Part shown: in pieces, positions 22,968 to 25,910 of the stretch
How the letters are laid out: every line of letters starts with the position of its first letter
How positions within the stretch are numbered: the stretch's first letter is position 1
From: Actinomycetota bacterium
GTDB lineage: Bacteria; Actinomycetota; Humimicrobiia; Humimicrobiales; Humimicrobiaceae
Assembly (NCBI GenBank): GCA_016783995.1
Contig: JADHVN010000005.1
Coordinates: 1 to 25,910, forward strand
DNA: 25,910 nucleotides
Direction of reading: 5' to 3'
Made by a program: the position numbers and the translations under genes
Notes under the pieces: generated by a model
Seen by the model: the letters and a program-made list of their open reading frames with translations, nothing else
The model's database searches: none
Told to the model about the DNA's origin: nothing

Positions 22968-24359
22968 ATGGTAAGAATAGGCTTTGTTCCATCCCACAGG
23001 TCACCATTTAATAAAGAATGGGCAATTGATATGAGAGATAGGGTAGTTAAATCAATTGAAAGAAATATAAAAGAAATTGAGTTAATATATCCTGATAAAA
23101 AGTTAACAGATGGTGGGCTGGTTACTTTTATGGAAGATTCAGAAAAGGTTATAAAACTATTTAAAGAAAAAGATATTCAGGGACTAATTATAGGTATGAT
23201 GACTTTTGGTGAGGAGATACCAAACCTTTTAATTGTAGAAGCTTTTAGCAGTATTCCGATTCAGGTTTTTGGTACTAAGGAAGGGCCCTTCACTGAGGAT
23301 GGAAACAGAAAGTCAGATTCATTCTGTGGTACCATAGCTACTGCATCAGGACTTGCTAGAAGAAATGTAAAATTTGATTTTTCGGGGATTTATTTTCCTG
23401 AAGAGAAGGAATTCATATCTGATGTAAAGAGGTTTTCTAAAGTAGTGAATGCCATAAATGGCTTTATAGGAATGAAGATAGGCGAACTTGGTCCAAGGGT
23501 AGCCCCTTTTGAGACATGCGCCATAAATGAGGTGGATTTGATAAATAGGTTTAGAATTAAAGTTGTACCCTATACACTTCTACAGCTAAAGGTGGATATG
23601 GATAATACTAAAGAGGAAGATATGAAAGAGATAGAAAATGAGATAAAGAAATTTTATGATTGCAAGCTTGTAGATGATAATATAATATCTAAGGTTTCAA
23701 GGCTTGAATATATACTTAAAAAATATGCAGCGGAAGAAAAACTTTCCGGTTTTGGTATAAAATGCTGGACAGAAATGCAGAAGTATATTGGAATATCTCC
23801 CTGTCTCAGTATGGGAAGGCTAACTGATAGCGGAATAATGTGCGCATGTGAAGTTGATATTCATGGTGCAATTACTATGGTGGTACAAAATCTTTTGACT
23901 TTAAATAGAGATATACCACATTTTATTGACTGGACCATACAGAATCAGGAAGATGAAAATACGTTTTTAGCATGGCACTGTGGCAATGCCCCTATTAGTT
24001 TAAGGTGTAAGTCCTGTGTACCTCAAATAAACACTCATTCAATACTGGGCTGGCAGTTAGGCTATGATAAAAGCTTTGGAACAGTAGAATTTCAATTGGA
24101 AGAAGGTTTAGTAACCATAAGTAGACTTGTAGAGATAAATGGAAAATTTAAGATGTTAATTACAACCGGAGAAGCTTTTCATGATAATAGAAAGCTCAGG
24201 GGTTCATGGAGATGGATTAAGGTAAAAGATTTGAAAAAGCTTTACAGGACCATAATTGAAGAAGGCTTTATACACCACGCCAGTGTGATATCTGGAGACT
24301 TAAGAAAAGAGTTAAGAACTTTCTGTAAATTTACAGGCATAGATGTTATAGAAGTCTGA
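22968..24359 (+). CDS. L-fucose/L-arabinose isomerase-superfamily protein
   Basis: 463 residues. The pattern is that of the fucose/arabinose isomerase fold: an N-terminal Rossmann-like half (1-170, LIIGMMTFGEEI, IQVFGTKEG) and a C-terminal half with candidate metal ligands Glu269 (CWTEMQ), Asp297 (CEVDIHGA) and a histidine in FIHHASV (436-437), in the order known for FucI. It is shorter than FucI (about 590) and not a recognisable AraA, so the sugar cannot be named. Aldose-ketose isomerisation is inferred. The neighbours fit a pentose or deoxyhexose pathway: a ROK repressor next and a ribulokinase-like kinase after it. AGAAAGG precedes the ATG by 6 nt. Confidence 0.82.
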   Translation: MVRIGFVPSHRSPFNKEWAIDMRDRVVKSIERNIKEIELIYPDKKLTDGGLVTFMEDSEKVIKLFKEKDIQGLIIGMMTFGEEIPNLLIVEAFSSIPIQVFGTKEGPFTEDGNRKSDSFCGTIATASGLARRNVKFDFSGIYFPEEKEFISDVKRFSKVVNAINGFIGMKIGELGPRVAPFETCAINEVDLINRFRIKVVPYTLLQLKVDMDNTKEEDMKEIENEIKKFYDCKLVDDNIISKVSRLEYILKKYAAEEKLSGFGIKCWTEMQKYIGISPCLSMGRLTDSGIMCACEVDIHGAITMVVQNLLTLNRDIPHFIDWTIQNQEDENTFLAWHCGNAPISLRCKSCVPQINTHSILGWQLGYDKSFGTVEFQLEEGLVTISRLVEINGKFKMLITTGEAFHDNRKLRGSWRWIKVKDLKKLYRTIIEEGFIHHASVISGDLRKELRTFCKFTGIDVIEV

Positions 24360-24387
24360 CTTTTTAAATTATAAATATTTAAGGAGT

Positions 24388-24415
24388 GAATTATAATTCA
24401 ATTTAATGATATAAT
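24388..24415 (+). promoter_or_regulatory. Possible promoter of the ROK gene giving a leaderless transcript
   Basis: TATAAT at 24410-24415 lies only 8 nt before the ATG at 24424, so transcription from it would begin at or next to the start codon. A perfect palindrome GAATTATAATTC (24388-24399) overlaps the poor -35 position and could be an autoregulatory site. AAGGAG at 24381 is about 38 nt from the ATG, too far to act as its ribosome site. Confidence 0.45.
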
Positions 24416-24423
24416 TTTTTATT

Positions 24424-25677
24424 ATGATTTATAGAAAAGAAAAAAATAATATTTCATTAAAAGAAATAAATAAGAAAAACATACTTAAGATAGTCATGGA
24501 GATGGGGCCTATCTCTCGAATTGACATATCCAGGCATCTCAAAATCAGCCGTCCTACTACTTCTGCTTATATAGGTGAGCTTATTAAAGATGGTCTTATA
24601 GAAGAGATTGGTAAAGGTGATTCTACTCCTTCCGGTGGTAAAAAAGCAGTGCTTCTTCAGTTTAATAGCAGAGCGGGTTATATATTAGGAGTAATGATAG
24701 GAGTAAAAACTATAAGGATCGCTCTAACTGATCTAGGGTCAAACATAATAGAAATAATAAAAATTCTAACTGAAGAGTGGCTTGGACCGGATGCGGTTAT
24801 AGATAAGCTGGTAAAGAACTTGAAGAAGATTATAAGAAAATCTAAGATTAGTAAAGAAGAAATAATAGGTATTGGAATAGGGTCTAGCGGTCTGGTTGAC
24901 AGCAAAAAAGGTCTGGTTATTTTCTCACCAAATTTAGATGGATGGAACAATATAAAGCTTAAGGAGATTGTGGAGGAAAAAATTGGGCTTCCTACTTTTA
25001 TTGAAAATGAATGTAGAGTTCAGGCAATTGCAGAGAAAAAATACGGTCTTGCAAAGGATATTAAAAATTTTGTCTGTGTTGAGACTGGGACTGGTATAGG
25101 TACTGGTGTATTTATAGATAACAAGCTTGTAAGCGGGGATAAAGGAATGGCTGGAGAGGTCGGCCATATAATAACTAATCTGGCAGGAAATAGGGTATGC
25201 CATTGTGGAAATATAGGGTGTCTTGAAACTTTGTGTTCAACAAGTTCTCTGTTAGAAGATATTGTAAATGATATTAAAAAAAGGGGAAAATCTTCTAAAT
25301 ATAGTGAAAGCGGTTTAAAACTGGAAGATCTATCTAGTCTTTATGATCAAGGTGACGAGATAGTTACCAGGAATGTTGAGAAGAACGCTGAATATCTGGG
25401 TATCGGAATTTCCAATACAATTAAAATGTTTAACCCGGAGCTTATTATAATTCATGGGGAAATTATCAAGTTTGGTGAGAAGTATTTAAAAAAAGTTAAA
25501 GAATCAGTTTCTAAAAATACATTCCCCAAAGTTAAAGACAATTATAATATCCAATTTTCAAAATTGGGAGAAAATGTCGGGTTGATAGGTGCTACCTCTA
25601 TTGTTTTTGATAATATTTTTGATCTGGACAGTTCTAATATTGCAGGACAGTATATTATAAAAAAGAGAATAAACTAG
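24424..25677 (+). CDS. ROK-family transcriptional repressor (NagC/XylR type)
   Basis: 417 residues. An N-terminal winged helix (about 15-65, PISRIDISRHLKISRPTTSAYIGELIKDGLI) binds DNA. The rest is the sugar-kinase-like ROK fold: IGIGSSGLVDS, ETGTGIGTGVFIDNKLV, GEVGH and the zinc-binding CHCGNIGCLE (259-268, with His248). The catalytic aspartate of ROK kinases (ENDxNA) is Glu196 here (ENECRV), so it should bind but not phosphorylate its sugar ligand. It sits between the isomerase and the ribulokinase and is the likely local regulator, released from DNA by a pathway sugar. The start is ATG at 24424 with no ribosome site but a -10 box 8 nt upstream. Confidence 0.92.
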   Translation: MIYRKEKNNISLKEINKKNILKIVMEMGPISRIDISRHLKISRPTTSAYIGELIKDGLIEEIGKGDSTPSGGKKAVLLQFNSRAGYILGVMIGVKTIRIALTDLGSNIIEIIKILTEEWLGPDAVIDKLVKNLKKIIRKSKISKEEIIGIGIGSSGLVDSKKGLVIFSPNLDGWNNIKLKEIVEEKIGLPTFIENECRVQAIAEKKYGLAKDIKNFVCVETGTGIGTGVFIDNKLVSGDKGMAGEVGHIITNLAGNRVCHCGNIGCLETLCSTSSLLEDIVNDIKKRGKSSKYSESGLKLEDLSSLYDQGDEIVTRNVEKNAEYLGIGISNTIKMFNPELIIIHGEIIKFGEKYLKKVKESVSKNTFPKVKDNYNIQFSKLGENVGLIGATSIVFDNIFDLDSSNIAGQYIIKKRIN

Positions 25678-25722
25678 AGTCAAAATTGTGCGATAATAAA
25701 TATCTTAAGGAAGAGATATATT

Positions 25723-25910
25723 ATGAGTAAATCTAAATATGTAATAGGCATGGATTTCGGGACTGATTCTGTACGCTCAGTTATTGTGGGTGTCTCAAAT
25801 GGTGAGGAGATATCATCCCATATATCTTATTTTAAACGATGGGCAGAGGGGCGGTACTGCAATCCTGCTAAAAACCAGTTCCGGCAGCATCCTCTGGATC
25901 ATATCGAATC
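25723..25910 (+). CDS. Ribulokinase-like FGGY sugar kinase, N-terminal part only
   Basis: 62 complete codons before the window edge. The opening YVIGMDFGTDSVRSVIV is the FGGY-kinase phosphate-binding loop, and RWAEGRYCNPAKNQFRQHPLD is characteristic of AraB-type ribulokinases, which phosphorylate L-ribulose. AAGGAAGAG lies 8 nt before the ATG at 25723. It follows the ROK gene by 45 nt and completes an isomerase-regulator-kinase set. The catalytic domain is out of view, so the exact substrate is uncertain. Confidence 0.85.
   Translation, partial: MSKSKYVIGMDFGTDSVRSVIVGVSNGEEISSHISYFKRWAEGRYCNPAKNQFRQHPLDHIE

Noticed and set aside
1..25910. tRNA, rRNA, CRISPR array or insertion sequence
   Set aside because: No cloverleaf with CCA-type end, no rRNA-like stretch, no regularly spaced repeats and no transposase were seen on either strand.

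Overview
The window is an AT-rich bacterial chromosome segment spanning the replication origin. Genes left of about 13.5 kb lie on the minus strand. Those to the right are mostly on the plus strand, so transcription diverges from an AT-rich non-coding block at 13.56-13.95 kb that is the best oriC candidate. The core order rpmH-rnpA-yidD-yidC-jag-mnmE-mnmG-rsmG-parA-parB on one side and dnaA-dnaN on the other is the ancestral bacterial origin layout. Strong AT bias, AGA/AGG arginine and ATA isoleucine codons, TTG and GTG starts, a short SpoIIIJ-like YidC and a Firmicutes-type parS suggest an anaerobic low-GC lineage, such as a deep clostridial group or Atribacterota. I cannot fix the phylum from sequence reading alone.

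Left arm (minus strand, right to left): rpmH, an rnpA with no ordinary start codon, yidD, yidC and jag, closed by a hairpin terminator. A new promoter then serves mnmE. Next come a shortened second mnmG-like gene framed by two perfect parS sites, full-length mnmG, rsmG, and parA-parB-lipA with 8-nt stop/start overlaps. Beyond lie a standalone Lrp-type RAM domain protein, an SPFH membrane protein, a decayed HD-GYP fragment and a sugar-type ABC ATPase cut by the window edge. That ATPase has lost its switch histidine.

Origin and right arm: DnaA-box-like repeats, then a GHKL ATPase fused to a winged helix that sits 12 nt ahead of dnaA, then dnaN. A pantothenate cluster follows: DUF2520 reductase candidate, panB, panC and panD. 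It runs into an overlapping lipoprotein gene and ends against a convergent corA.

The right end is a carbohydrate catabolic locus: a fucose/arabinose isomerase-like protein behind a promoter with a palindrome over its -10, a ROK repressor, and the start of a ribulokinase.

The items most worth a second look are the MnmG paralogue between the parS sites, rnpA's missing start codon, the GHKL-winged-helix gene coupled to dnaA, the degenerate ABC ATPase, and the DUF2520 protein as the possible ketopantoate reductase. I saw no rRNA, tRNA, CRISPR array or insertion sequence.
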